64,000 nucleotides of DNA from Bacteroidales bacterium (lineage in GTDB: Bacteria; Bacteroidota; Bacteroidia; Bacteroidales; UBA7332), in contig JAQTZA010000011.1 in assembly GCA_028687995.1 (NCBI GenBank), forward strand, positions 1-64,000, given 5' to 3'. Shown piece after piece: positions 35,052 through 43,384 of the stretch. The notes beneath the pieces are model-generated. The model worked only from the letters and a program-made list of their open reading frames with translations. It made no database searches and had not been told where the DNA came from. The stretch's first letter is position 1. The number at the start of each line of letters is the position of its first letter. The translations under genes and the position numbers were made by a program.

Positions 35052-35870
35052 ATGAAAAAAATTGCAACACTCTTCGTCTTGACCTTTTACTTCACAACAC
35101 TGTTTGCAACCAACAAAAACAACGAATCGCTCGTACGGTTGCAGACGACAAAGGGCGATATTGTTGTGAAACTGTATGCAGAAACGCCCAAACACCGAAT
35201 GAACTTCCTAAAACTAGTGAAAGCAGGGCACTACGATGGACTGTTGTTTCACCGAGTGATAGCCAACTTCATGATTCAGGCGGGCGATCCGGTGTCGCGA
35301 AATGCCATAAAAGGTCAATCGTTGGGCTCAGGCGATGTGGGTTATACCGTTCCTGCCGAAATCATTTATCCAAAATATTTCCATAAAAAAGGGGTATTAG
35401 CTGCAGCTCGTGAAGGCGACAAAAATAATCCCAAGCGGGCATCTTCTGGTTGTCAGTTTTACCTGGTCGTGGGGCATGCCTTTACCGATTTGCAACTATC
35501 AGATATGGAACTGGCTAAAAAGAAAATCCTGAAAGCGACACTTCTTCAGAAAATAATGAGGACAAAACAGGAAGAACTGAATCGTTATAAAGCATCGAAG
35601 AACGACGGTAAAGTGAAAGATTTGCAAGAAATGATTTCGAAAGAGGTAGAAAAGGCACTCATGAAAGACTCTTCCTACAAATTCACAGACGAGCAATGGA
35701 ATGCATACAAAACCATCGGAGGAACTCCACATTTGGATAATGCTTACACGGTTTTCGGCGAAGTGACGGAAGGTCTCGACATCGTAGAAGCTATCTCTAA
35801 AACAAAAACAGGAAAAGAGGATAGACCGATTGAAGATATTCGGATTTTGAAAGCGACGGTGGTTCAATGA
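35052..35870 (+). CDS. Secreted cyclophilin-type peptidyl-prolyl isomerase
   Basis: 272 residues from 35052, where a signal peptide begins directly (MKKIATLFVLTFYFTTLFA). Cyclophilin motifs: FHRVIANFMIQAGD, SLGSGDVGYTVPAE and SSGCQFYLV; the final strand is near VFGEVTEGLDIVEAIS. A charged helical insert of about 85 residues (HAFTDLQLSD to KTIGGTPHL) splits the domain, as in some Bacteroidetes homologues. It acts as a folding helper in the periplasm. Confidence 0.92.
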   Translation: MKKIATLFVLTFYFTTLFATNKNNESLVRLQTTKGDIVVKLYAETPKHRMNFLKLVKAGHYDGLLFHRVIANFMIQAGDPVSRNAIKGQSLGSGDVGYTVPAEIIYPKYFHKKGVLAAAREGDKNNPKRASSGCQFYLVVGHAFTDLQLSDMELAKKKILKATLLQKIMRTKQEELNRYKASKNDGKVKDLQEMISKEVEKALMKDSSYKFTDEQWNAYKTIGGTPHLDNAYTVFGEVTEGLDIVEAISKTKTGKEDRPIEDIRILKATVVQ

Positions 35871-35885
35871 TGATGAAACCTCACC

Positions 35886-36291
35886 CTATATTTCTCTCGA
35901 GTTGGTGAGAGCTACATTCTTTTCTATTTCTGAAATAAAATATGCTGCATTTACAAGTAAAATTTGACAGGTTTCTTTATCACAAGAAACAAAATCGTCG
36001 TAATCTCCAGCATGCCTTCGATCAAATAAGTCAGAGAAATACCGCCCCATTTCTTTCGAAATTATTCCTGATTGGATGAACTGGTGACCAAATTGTTGTC
36101 TAACTCCTTTGTGTTTGTGTTTTAATATCATGCTTTAACAATAATGCACTAATGGCATAATAACACGCATAATATGTTCTATTTATTGATCCATTTAGAA
36201 AGCCCGATTGTAGCATTGTTTCTGCTTCAAGCAATGTTTCTCTTGAACGGCTAATTCTATAATTTATCAATTCTATAAGCTCACTACTCAT
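35886..36291 (-). pseudogene. HEPN toxin-like gene broken by a frameshift in a CA run
   Basis: The first 61 residues (start 36291, NGSINRTYYACYYAISALL) and the last 75 (KGVRQQFGHQFIQSGIISKEMGRYFSDLFDRRHAGDYDDF) lie in different frames but join as one HEPN protein (PF05168 type). The break is in ACACAAACACAAAGG near 36120; two more bases (CA) would restore the continuous frame (KTQTHKGVRQQF). HEPN proteins of this kind are often RNA-cleaving toxins paired with an MNT nucleotidyltransferase, here the gene upstream, which overlaps it by four bases (ATGA). The break implies loss of toxin or a slippage switch. Confidence 0.8.
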
Positions 36292-36605
36292 AACAAAACG
36301 CCCTCCCTTTCAATATTTTGGTAAAATGGAGTTATTTTATGTCGGCCTTCCCACTCTTTTCGTGTAAAAATAATCGGACTAATCACTTTGCCTGTATCGA
36401 ACTCTAAGTCATATAATGGATCTGAAATATGACGTTCATCTTCGTATGTCAAAGCTTCTTTATCTAATAAAATGAGCACATCTACATCAGACTCTTTTCT
36501 TTGATTTCCTCTTGCAAAAGACCCATATAGGACAACAGTAGCCAACGGTTCGGTAGCCAAGACTATCTCTTTGATTTTTGCCAATAGAATTTTTCGACTA
36601 ATCAT
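36288..36605 (-). CDS. MNT nucleotidyltransferase, antitoxin of an MNT-HEPN pair
   Basis: 105 residues. Minimal nucleotidyltransferase motif VLYGSFARGNQRKESDVDVLI with G28-S29 and the metal-binding D40 and D42. In studied MNT-HEPN systems the MNT protein modifies the HEPN toxin with AMP. Its stop overlaps the start of the HEPN gene by four bases. It appears intact, unlike the HEPN gene. Confidence 0.88.
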   Translation of the reverse strand: MISRKILLAKIKEIVLATEPLATVVLYGSFARGNQRKESDVDVLILLDKEALTYEDERHISDPLYDLEFDTGKVISPIIFTRKEWEGRHKITPFYQNIEREGVLL

Positions 36606-36691
36606 ATCTTTTCAGTTAAGTTGTAATACAAAGATAACTATTTCCATTTTAGAAAATTAGCCACAATTAAATTTAATGATTTCCTGAGTTG

Positions 36692-37420
36692 CTATTTCAA
36701 TCTCTCTTCCGCCTCCTTCAGCGATTCAGGGCTACCGACATCCACCAGATAACAATCGTTAATAAGGTATGCACGTAAGTCTTTTTTCAACGCCACCGAG
36801 AGATAGTAGTCGATGATGGAGAAATTCCCCTCCCACTTGTTCATTTCGGAGAGAACGGATGGAGAGAGAATATGCACGCCTCCAAACGAATATTTGTGGT
36901 AATCGGCGGGTTTAAAGTTCTGAATTGGCGACTTCACTTCTCCTGTCACGCTGTTCGTCCAACCACGCATGTGGCCTTCGTCGTCAAAGAGCAGTGAGCG
37001 GTCAGCATCCACTTGTTTCACCAAAAGCGTAGCATCAGATTTATTTTCCAAATGTTGGCGATACATCGCAGACAAATCTATGTCGGTGAGAATATCAACA
37101 TTATGCACCAAGAACGGCTTTCCGTCGTCGAAAAACGAGGAGGCTTTCTTGATTCCACCACCTGTTTCTAGCAGCAAACCTCGCTCGTCGGAGATTTCGA
37201 TGCGAATGCCAAAACGGTTATTATCGTCGAGAAACTGAATGACCTGATCGGCAAAATGATGTACATTGACGATGATTTCGTCGAATCCGGCTGCAATCAG
37301 CTTTTCGATGGTGATTTGAAGCAACGGTTTACCTGCAACAGGAACCAACGCTTTGGGCATCGATTCGGTGTAGGGTTTGAGGCGCGTGCCGAGTCCGGCA
37401 GCGAATATCAGGGCTTTCAT
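36692..37420 (-). CDS. Sugar-1-phosphate nucleotidyltransferase (MurU-like)
   Basis: 242 residues. The nucleotide-binding signature is at the start, FAAGLGTRLKPYTESMPKALVPVAGKPLL, with GxGTRL and PKAL. ETGGGIKKA and HNVDILTDID (metal-binding Asp) follow. It resembles MurU, which makes UDP-MurNAc from MurNAc-1-phosphate in cell-wall recycling, or mannose-1-phosphate guanylyltransferases; I cannot choose by eye. The 3' neighbour is the MNT-HEPN pair and the 5' neighbour is gmk, separated by a hairpin repeat. Confidence 0.85.
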   Translation of the reverse strand: MKALIFAAGLGTRLKPYTESMPKALVPVAGKPLLQITIEKLIAAGFDEIIVNVHHFADQVIQFLDDNNRFGIRIEISDERGLLLETGGGIKKASSFFDDGKPFLVHNVDILTDIDLSAMYRQHLENKSDATLLVKQVDADRSLLFDDEGHMRGWTNSVTGEVKSPIQNFKPADYHKYSFGGVHILSPSVLSEMNKWEGNFSIIDYYLSVALKKDLRAYLINDCYLVDVGSPESLKEAEERLK

Positions 37421-37426
37421 ACTAGA

Positions 37427-37538
37427 GACCTCCCCAACCCCTCCTAAGGAGGGGCTTTAGAGAGCAATTATTTAAAGTTTACATTAAATTATGGTAACAT
37501 TTCACCCTCCCTTGTGGGGAGGGACGGGGTGGGGCTAT
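37427..37538. repeat. Paired GGGAGGG-family hairpins; supplies end of gmk
   Basis: Module one is 37427-37458 (CCTCCCCAACCCCTCC with AGGAGGGG), module two 37503-37538 (CCCTCCC with GGGAGGGACGGGGTGGGG). They are in inverted order. Module two lies within the gmk frame and codes for its last residues. Confidence 0.85.
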
Positions 37539-38091
37539 TAAAAAATGACTGCAAAACTGCTAATGTTTCGGCTTGTGCTTTGTGGAGATCGTCGTTCACA
37601 ATCACCACATCGAATTGAGGTGCGAAACCGAGTTCAAACTCTGCTTTGGCAATGCGCGACTCAATAACTTCCGCCGAATCAGTTTGGCGAAAGTGAAGGC
37701 GTTTGCGTAGCTCTTCGATGCCCGGAGGCTGAATGAACACCGCCAAAGCACGGTCGCCGTAGTATTTCTTGATATTGATACCACCCACCACATCGAGGTC
37801 GAAAATCGCATGATGACCACTGTCGAGAATGCGCTCTACTTCCGACTTCAACGTACCGTAGTAACGGTCTTTGTAAACCTCTTCGTACTCCAGAAACTCA
37901 TCGTTGGCTATCTTCGCACGGAACTCATCCGGCGAAAGAAAATAATACTCTACGCCGTTCTGCTCCGCTCCTCGTGGCGGACGACTGGTAGCAGACACCG
38001 AAAATGCAAGACCTAGATCTTGTGACAGTAAATAGTTGATGATGGTCGATTTCCCCGAACCCGACGGGGCTGAAAAGATGATAATTTTCAT
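37489..38091 (-). CDS. gmk: Guanylate kinase Gmk
   Basis: Phosphorylates GMP to GDP. The P-loop APSGSGKSTI is at residues 8-17 from the start at 38091 (MKIIIFSAP); an ATG at 38112 lies at the edge of a hairpin repeat and is not favoured. The GMP-binding block SVSATSRPPRGAEQNGVEYYFL and RYYGT follow. After the normal end (VLQSFF) the frame continues through SPTPSLPTREG, encoded by the inserted hairpin module, to a stop at 37489. That tail is probably harmless. Confidence 0.93.
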   Translation of the reverse strand: MKIIIFSAPSGSGKSTIINYLLSQDLGLAFSVSATSRPPRGAEQNGVEYYFLSPDEFRAKIANDEFLEYEEVYKDRYYGTLKSEVERILDSGHHAIFDLDVVGGINIKKYYGDRALAVFIQPPGIEELRKRLHFRQTDSAEVIESRIAKAEFELGFAPQFDVVIVNDDLHKAQAETLAVLQSFFNSPTPSLPTREGEMLP

Positions 38092-38099
38092 AATACAGA

Positions 38100-38230
38100 A
38101 GCCCCTCCCCAACCCTCCCCAAAAGGGAGGGAGTATTAAGGCAAATTTTAATTCTATGTAATCTTAATAAACATTTTTAAGCCCCTCCTTTGGAGAGCTT
38201 GTCCCGCCTGAGCGGGAGGTTGGGGAGGCT
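38100..38230. repeat. Paired GGGAGGG-family hairpins between gmk and yicC
   Basis: Module one: 38100-38134 (CCCCTCCCCAACCCTCCCC with GGGAGGG). Module two: 38181-38230 (CCCCTCC, a CCCGCCTGAGCGGG hairpin, GGTTGGGGAGG). Module two ends at the yicC stop. Confidence 0.85.
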
Positions 38231-39102
38231 TACAACACATTCAGCACCTGCTCCTTGATTTGCTCCAGTTCGTCTTTCATCATCACTACGATCTTTTGCA
38301 TTTCGGCATGGTTCGATTTCGAGCCTAATGTATTGATTTCACGACCAATCTCTTGTGTGATAAAGCCTAGTTTTTTGCCTTGACCTTTGCCTGTCTCCAT
38401 TGTTTCGATAAAGTAGTTCAAGTGGTGGCTCAGACGGTGTTTCTCTTCGTTGACATCCAGTTTTTCGATGTAGAAAATCAGCTCTTGCTCGAAGCGGTTG
38501 CGGTCGTAATCCACATTTTCGAGTTTAGAAATGGCTTCTTGTAGGCGAGATTTCACTTTTTCGATGCGCTCAGCGTCATACGGCTCAACCTCTTTCAACA
38601 GCGAAGCAATCGATTCGATTTTCTGCATAAACATCCGTTGCAGCCCCGCTCCTTCTTGCTGGCGAAACTCGTTGAACTGTGCTACGGCTTCCATCAATGT
38701 ATCGTGCACCACGCTCCACTCCTCTTCGTCCAACGTTTGAACTTCAGCTTTGAGCACATCGGGCATACGCAGCACCACCGAAAACCAATCGGCTGGCAAC
38801 GCAATGCCTGAATTTTCAGAAATTTGTTTGATTTGCTGAATGTATGCCTCCACCACCGACTGATTGATTTGAGTAGAAACCTCTTTGCCAATGCTTTCCA
38901 CATAGATGGAAAGATCAATCTTACCCCGTTCGAGCTGTTGCGACAATTCGTTACGAATCTCCATCTCTTTTTCGCGATAAATATTCGAGATTCGCGTCGA
39001 AAGATCGAGTTGTTTGCTATTTACTGATTTAATTTCAACAGTCACCTTCTTAGACGAAAGTTCTGCAACAGCTTTACCGAAACCGGTCATTGATAGAATC
39101 AT
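38230..39102 (-). CDS. yicC: YicC-family endoribonuclease
   Basis: 290 residues. N-terminal YicC-like signature SMTGFGKAVAEL and KSVNSKQLDLSTR, then a helical middle (coiled coil around 150-230) and C-terminal DUF1732 part (FIETMETGKGQGKKLGFITQEIGREINTLGSKS). YicC proteins are RNases acting in RNA turnover. It lies downstream of its own promoter element and upstream of gmk, the usual yicC-gmk order. Confidence 0.93.
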   Translation of the reverse strand: MILSMTGFGKAVAELSSKKVTVEIKSVNSKQLDLSTRISNIYREKEMEIRNELSQQLERGKIDLSIYVESIGKEVSTQINQSVVEAYIQQIKQISENSGIALPADWFSVVLRMPDVLKAEVQTLDEEEWSVVHDTLMEAVAQFNEFRQQEGAGLQRMFMQKIESIASLLKEVEPYDAERIEKVKSRLQEAISKLENVDYDRNRFEQELIFYIEKLDVNEEKHRLSHHLNYFIETMETGKGQGKKLGFITQEIGREINTLGSKSNHAEMQKIVVMMKDELEQIKEQVLNVL

Positions 39103-39169
39103 ACTCTTTTTATGTTTGAGAAGTTAAGGAGTTATCAGGAGTTAAGAAGTAAAGAATTGTTTTCTCCTG

Positions 39170-39177
39170 CAAAATTA
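39170..39177 (-). promoter_or_regulatory. -7 element TAATTTTG of yicC
   Basis: TAATTTTG on the minus strand, 67 bases before the yicC ATG. The leader holds short GAGTTAAGG-type repeats. Confidence 0.45.
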
Positions 39178-39219
39178 GTTTTTTATCCTTTAAAAATCGG
39201 TTTGTGTTTGTAAAAAATA

Positions 39220-39227
39220 TAACTTTG
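39220..39227 (+). promoter_or_regulatory. -7 element TAACTTTG of tsaB
   Basis: TAACTTTG lies 87 bases before the tsaB ATG; TTTG copies at 39201 and 39207 are possible -33 elements. It is divergent from the yicC promoter. Confidence 0.45.
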
Positions 39228-39314
39228 CACTTCAACCCCACAGATAAGAGACAGGTATTGGGGTCAGATTACATCTTTTCAGTAAATTAGTATAAAAATT
39301 CACTCACAATTTTA

Positions 39315-40013
39315 ATGGCGGTAATACTCAATATTGAGACCTCTACATCTGTATGCTCCGTAGCGTTGTCGAAAGATGGTGCAGTGGTTTTCAACCGACA
39401 CAACTACGATGGGCAATCGCATGGGACTCATCTAGGAGTCTATGTTCAAGAAGCTTTAGAATACACTCAAAATAATGATTTAACACTCGAAGCCGTTGCG
39501 ATCAGTTGCGGACCGGGTTCATATACGGGACTAAGAATCGGAGTTTCGACTGCAAAAGGACTTTGCTACGCCAAAGACATTCCGCTGATTGCCATCAACA
39601 CGCTCGAAGTGTTGGCTTGCGAGTTGCTTTTCGACTTCAACATCGACGAAGAAGCTTTGCTCTGTCCGATGATTGATGCGCGACGGATGGAGGTTTATGC
39701 GGCGATTTACGACCGCGCGCTGAATGCTGTGAAATCTGTTTCGGCAGATATTATCGACGAAACATCGTATCGCAATCTACTCGACAAACATAAAATCATC
39801 TTCTTTGGCGATGGAGCCGAGAAATGCAAAGCATCGCTTTCGCACCCCAATGCAACGTTTGTAGCTGACAAACACCCGTTGGCCGATTATATGATTGCAT
39901 TATCTGAAAAGGCATTCAACGCTGAGCAATTTGTAGATGTAGCGTATTTCGAGCCTTTCTATTTGAAAGAATTTGTGGCAATCACACCGAAAGATAAAGT
40001 ATTAAAGCAATAG
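39315..40013 (+). CDS. tsaB: tRNA threonylcarbamoyladenosine synthesis protein TsaB
   Basis: Inactive ASKHA partner that supports TsaD in making t6A37 in tRNA. MAVILNIETSTSVCSVAL at the start and SCGPGSYTGLRIGVSTAKGLCYA near residue 64 are typical. 232 residues, normal. Sua5/TsaC, which makes the activated carbamoyl-AMP for the same pathway, is encoded at 62278 in this window. Hairpin repeats follow its stop. Confidence 0.93.
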   Translation: MAVILNIETSTSVCSVALSKDGAVVFNRHNYDGQSHGTHLGVYVQEALEYTQNNDLTLEAVAISCGPGSYTGLRIGVSTAKGLCYAKDIPLIAINTLEVLACELLFDFNIDEEALLCPMIDARRMEVYAAIYDRALNAVKSVSADIIDETSYRNLLDKHKIIFFGDGAEKCKASLSHPNATFVADKHPLADYMIALSEKAFNAEQFVDVAYFEPFYLKEFVAITPKDKVLKQ

Positions 40014-40129
40014 GCCTCCCCCAACCCCTCCAAATGGAGGGGAGAAAGATGAGGAAAATTACACACTATAACAAAAAATCTAAGTCCCACAAAACTCTCT
40101 CCCTTTTGGGGAGGGCTGGTGTGGGGCTT
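40014..40129. repeat. Paired GGGAGGG-family hairpins between tsaB and DUF4290 gene
   Basis: Modules at 40014-40043 (CCTCCCCCAACCCCTCC with GGAGGGG) and 40095-40129 (CTCTCCC with GGGAGGGCTGGTGTGGGG), in inverted order, separated by 50 bases. Confidence 0.85.
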
Positions 40130-40142
40130 GAAATCAAAAACT

Positions 40143-40757
40143 ATGGAATACTTCACCGGATTAAAGAACCTTGTTTTACCAGAATATGGACGAAACATCC
40201 AAAACATGGTAGATCATGCACTGACCATCGAAGACCGTGCAGAGCGCACTCGCTGTGCCAAGACTATCATTAACCTGATGGGAAATATGTTTCCTCACCT
40301 CCGCAACGTCGAAGATTTCAAATACAAACTGTGGGATCACCTCGCCATTATGGCTGATTTCCAACTCGATATTGATTATCCTTACGAGATTGTAAAGAAA
40401 GAAAACCTTTACACTCGTCCCGATACTGCGCCTTACAAATCAGGTCGCATCAAGTACCGCCATTATGGTATGGTAATTGAGAATATGATTCAAAAGGTGT
40501 TTGAATATCCCGAAGGCTCACCCGAGCGCGAACAATTGATTTTGCTGGTAGCCAATCACATGAAAAAAAGCTACATTTCGTGGAATAAAGAGGGTGTGGA
40601 TGATGCGAAGATTTTCCAAGACTTGGCGGAATACACCAAAGGAAAACTGACCATCGCTCTGGGTTCGATGAAATTATTCGAAATCAAAGACAATCAGCCA
40701 CGTCTGAATAAGCCTAAGATGAATAACAATAACATGAAGAAGCAAGGCAAAAACTAA
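40143..40757 (+). CDS. DUF4290 protein
   Basis: 204 residues from the ATG at 40143 (MEYFTGLKNLVLPEYGRNIQ), beyond the hairpin repeat. The pattern YGRNIQNMVDHALTIEDRAERTRCAKTIINLMGN, then KLWDHLAIM and NHMKKSYISWNK, is the Bacteroidetes-wide DUF4290 family, often near tsaB or murA as here. Function is unknown. The last 30 residues are Asn/Lys-rich. Confidence 0.9.
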   Translation: MEYFTGLKNLVLPEYGRNIQNMVDHALTIEDRAERTRCAKTIINLMGNMFPHLRNVEDFKYKLWDHLAIMADFQLDIDYPYEIVKKENLYTRPDTAPYKSGRIKYRHYGMVIENMIQKVFEYPEGSPEREQLILLVANHMKKSYISWNKEGVDDAKIFQDLAEYTKGKLTIALGSMKLFEIKDNQPRLNKPKMNNNNMKKQGKN

Positions 40758-40799
40758 TGTGCCAATTAGTTAATGTGCTAATTTGAAAATTAAAAAGAT

Positions 40800-40890
40800 A
40801 GGCCACCAAGACTCTAAATCACAAAGGAAACACAAAAAGAATTATTCTTCGCGAAACTTTGAGCCTCGGTGACTTTGTGGCTAAAAAAAC
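40800..40890. repeat. Imperfect inverted repeat before murA
   Basis: GGCCACCAAGACTC / ATCACAAAGG at the left and CTTTG / GGTGACTTTGTGGC at the right are roughly complementary over about 25 bases. Repeats of this 'GCCACAAAG' type recur in many Bacteroidetes intergenic regions. Confidence 0.6.
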
Positions 40891-40902
40891 AACATAAAAA
40901 AT

Positions 40903-42207
40903 ATGGGATCATTCATTATTGAAGGCGGACATCGCCTCAGCGGAGAAATCACCCCACAAGGCGCGAAGAATGAAGCGCTACAAATCATTTGTGCTACACT
41001 GCTCACACCCGAAGAGGTGATTGTGCACAACATTCCCAACATTCTCGACATCAACAACCTGATTCAACTTCTGGCTGACATGGGCGTGAAGGTGGTCAAA
41101 CTTAGCGCAAACAGTTACAGCTTCAAAGCTGATGCAGTGAATCTCGATTACTTGAAATCAGCTGATTTCCTGAGTCGTAGTGCTTCGTTGCGCGGTTCGG
41201 TGATGATTGTCGGTCCGTTGGTGGCTCGCTTTGGCTATGCCGTGATTCCCAAACCAGGTGGTGATAAAATCGGTCGTCGTCGCCTCGACACTCACTTTAT
41301 CGGAATACAAAAACTGGGTGCCGACTTCAACTACAACGAAGCCGAGCAACTTTACGAAATAAAAGCTGACAAACTTGTCGGAACCTACATGTTGCTCGAC
41401 GAAGCATCGGTGACGGGAACAGCAAACATCGTGATGGCTTCTGTCTTTGCGGAAGGCACTACCACCATATACAACGCAGCTTGTGAACCTTATTTGCAAC
41501 AGCTCTGCAAAATGCTAAACGCGATGGGTGCACATATTACTGGCGTGGGTTCGAATTTGCTTCATATCGAAGGTGTGAAAGCGATGCACGGTTGCACCCA
41601 CAAAGTGCTGCCAGATATGATTGAAATCGGTAGCTTCATCGGCATGGCAGCTATGACTGGTTCGGAGTTGACCATCAAAAATGTCTCATATCCCGACCTC
41701 GGCATCATTCCCGACAGCTTTCGCCGCTTGGGTATTCAACTCGAACTGCGTGGCGATGACATTTACATTCCGCAACAAGACTCTTACACCATCGACACCT
41801 TTATCGATGGCTCAATTATGACCATTGCCGATGCCATTTGGCCAGGATTAACGCCTGACTTACTAAGTGTTTTTCTGGTAGTAGCAACCAAAGCCAAAGG
41901 AAGTGTGTTGATTCACCAAAAGATGTTCGAAAGTCGTCTCTTCTTTGTGGATAAATTGATTGATATGGGGGCTCAAATCATCCTGTGCGACCCTCACCGT
42001 GCCACGGTGATTGGTAATGGCGGATTATATCCGTTGCGTGCTTCAAATATGTCTTCACCCGACATTCGAGCAGGTATTGCCTTGTTGATTGCCGCCATGG
42101 CTGCCGAAGGAACAAGCACCATCGACAACATCAACCAAATAGATCGTGGTTACGAAAGCATCGACGAGCGGCTGAATGCTCTCGGAGCAAAGATTACGAG
42201 AAAGTAG
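40903..42207 (+). CDS. murA: UDP-N-acetylglucosamine 1-carboxyvinyltransferase MurA
   Basis: Adds enolpyruvate to UDP-GlcNAc, the first committed step of peptidoglycan synthesis. GGHRLSGEITPQGAKNEAL near the start carries the conserved Lys-Asn pair. The active-site loop reads KPGGDKIGRRRLDTHF near residue 121: Asp stands where most MurA proteins have the catalytic Cys115 that fosfomycin alkylates. Asp at this site is known to keep activity and give fosfomycin resistance. 434 residues, normal. Confidence 0.95.
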   Translation: MGSFIIEGGHRLSGEITPQGAKNEALQIICATLLTPEEVIVHNIPNILDINNLIQLLADMGVKVVKLSANSYSFKADAVNLDYLKSADFLSRSASLRGSVMIVGPLVARFGYAVIPKPGGDKIGRRRLDTHFIGIQKLGADFNYNEAEQLYEIKADKLVGTYMLLDEASVTGTANIVMASVFAEGTTTIYNAACEPYLQQLCKMLNAMGAHITGVGSNLLHIEGVKAMHGCTHKVLPDMIEIGSFIGMAAMTGSELTIKNVSYPDLGIIPDSFRRLGIQLELRGDDIYIPQQDSYTIDTFIDGSIMTIADAIWPGLTPDLLSVFLVVATKAKGSVLIHQKMFESRLFFVDKLIDMGAQIILCDPHRATVIGNGGLYPLRASNMSSPDIRAGIALLIAAMAAEGTSTIDNINQIDRGYESIDERLNALGAKITRK

Positions 42208-42232
42208 ATTTTCAACCAAATAAATATTGAAC

Positions 42233-42265
42233 CGCTTGCACATTATTTTGTGTAAGCGTTTTTTT
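42233..42265 (+). terminator. Terminator of murA
   Basis: CGCTTGCAC and GTGTAAGCG form a 9-bp stem with one mismatch round ATTATTTT and run into T7. It lies 26 bases after the murA stop. Confidence 0.85.
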
Positions 42266-42321
42266 ATGAGAAAAATTACATCATTACAAATAACCAATTG
42301 ATAATTTATCAAAATAAATAT

Positions 42322-42329
42322 TAGCTTTG
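42322..42329 (+). promoter_or_regulatory. -7 element TAGCTTTG of the DUF2167 gene
   Basis: TAGCTTTG fits TAnnTTTG and lies 47 bases before the ATG at 42377. Confidence 0.5.
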
Positions 42330-42376
42330 CAAAAACAAACAACTAGATATTTTACAAACCTCAATAAAAATAATTT

Positions 42377-43267
42377 ATGAAGAAAATCATTTTATCTCTA
42401 CTTGCACTCATTGTGATGAATATGAATAGTATAGCGCAAGAAGAGGATAGTACAGAACTAAGAAACAAGGAGATAGAAAACTCTTTGATTTACAAAACAG
42501 GAGTAATAGAACTCAGACAAGGAAATGCCAAATTGACTGTTCCCAAAGGATTTCGTTTTCTCGATGAGAAACAAGCTATGTATGTTTTGACTGATTTATG
42601 GGGAAACCCTGCCGATAGTACAATCTTGGGACTTCTAGTACCAGCAAACAGAAGTGTGATGGACTCAAATGGTTGGGTTTTCACCATTAGTTTCGATGAA
42701 ATGGGATATGTAAAAGACGATGATGCCGACGACATAGATTACGATGAACTACTCAAAGAGCAACAAAAAGAGACCAACGATGAAAACCCTGAACGAATTA
42801 AAGAGGGATATGATCCTATTGATCTTGTGGGATGGGCATCGATGCCATTTTACGACAAAGATAAAAAAATATTACATTGGGCGAAAGAGCTTAAATTTGG
42901 AGAGGATAGTATTCATACTTTGAATTATAACCTTAGAATATTAGGTAGAAAAGGAGTTTTCGTACTCAATGCAGTAGCCTCTATGGACGAATTATCAGAA
43001 GTGAAATCAAACATTAATAATGTAATCGATTGCGTTGAATTTGATAAAGGTCACAGCTATTTCGATTTTGACCCTAAAATCGATAATGTGGCAGCCTGGA
43101 CAATTGGTGGTTTAGTAGCTGGTAAATTATTGGCAAAAGCCGGTTTATTTGTATTGCTTTTGAAATTCTGGAAATTAATTGCTGTTGCCGTTGCAGGATT
43201 TGGTGGTGGTATTTGGAAATATTTCAAAAAAAAGAAAGCAGAAAATAAATCTATAGATAGAGAATAA
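42377..43267 (+). CDS. DUF2167 membrane protein
   Basis: 296 residues with a signal peptide (to about residue 20). The main domain shows the DUF2167 pattern: TVPKGFRFLDEKQA, DLWGNP, GWVFTISFDEMGYVKDDDADDIDYDELL, VGWASMPFYDKDKKILHWAKEL and LNYNLRILGRKGVF. A membrane segment near residues 240-275 precedes a Lys-rich cytoplasmic end. The family's function is unknown. Confidence 0.9.
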   Translation: MKKIILSLLALIVMNMNSIAQEEDSTELRNKEIENSLIYKTGVIELRQGNAKLTVPKGFRFLDEKQAMYVLTDLWGNPADSTILGLLVPANRSVMDSNGWVFTISFDEMGYVKDDDADDIDYDELLKEQQKETNDENPERIKEGYDPIDLVGWASMPFYDKDKKILHWAKELKFGEDSIHTLNYNLRILGRKGVFVLNAVASMDELSEVKSNINNVIDCVEFDKGHSYFDFDPKIDNVAAWTIGGLVAGKLLAKAGLFVLLLKFWKLIAVAVAGFGGGIWKYFKKKKAENKSIDRE

Positions 43268-43292
43268 GAGTTGTAATTTGAGATTTAATTTT

Positions 43293-43338
43293 GAGGAGCC
43301 ATTTATCCATTTATTAGGATAAACGGCTCCTCTTTTTT
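43293..43338 (+). terminator. Terminator of the DUF2167 gene
   Basis: GAGGAGCC-A-TTTATCC pairs with GGATAAA-C-GGCTCCTC (15 bp with one mismatch) round an eight-base loop and runs into T6. Confidence 0.93.
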
Positions 43339-43384
43339 GGCGAACTTATTTCATAAAAAAAATGTTTTATAATAAACAAAAAAA

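Noticed and set aside
40034-40273. Plus-strand frame of 79 codons overlapping the DUF4290 gene
   Set aside because: Starts in the hairpin repeat and runs out of frame through a real gene.
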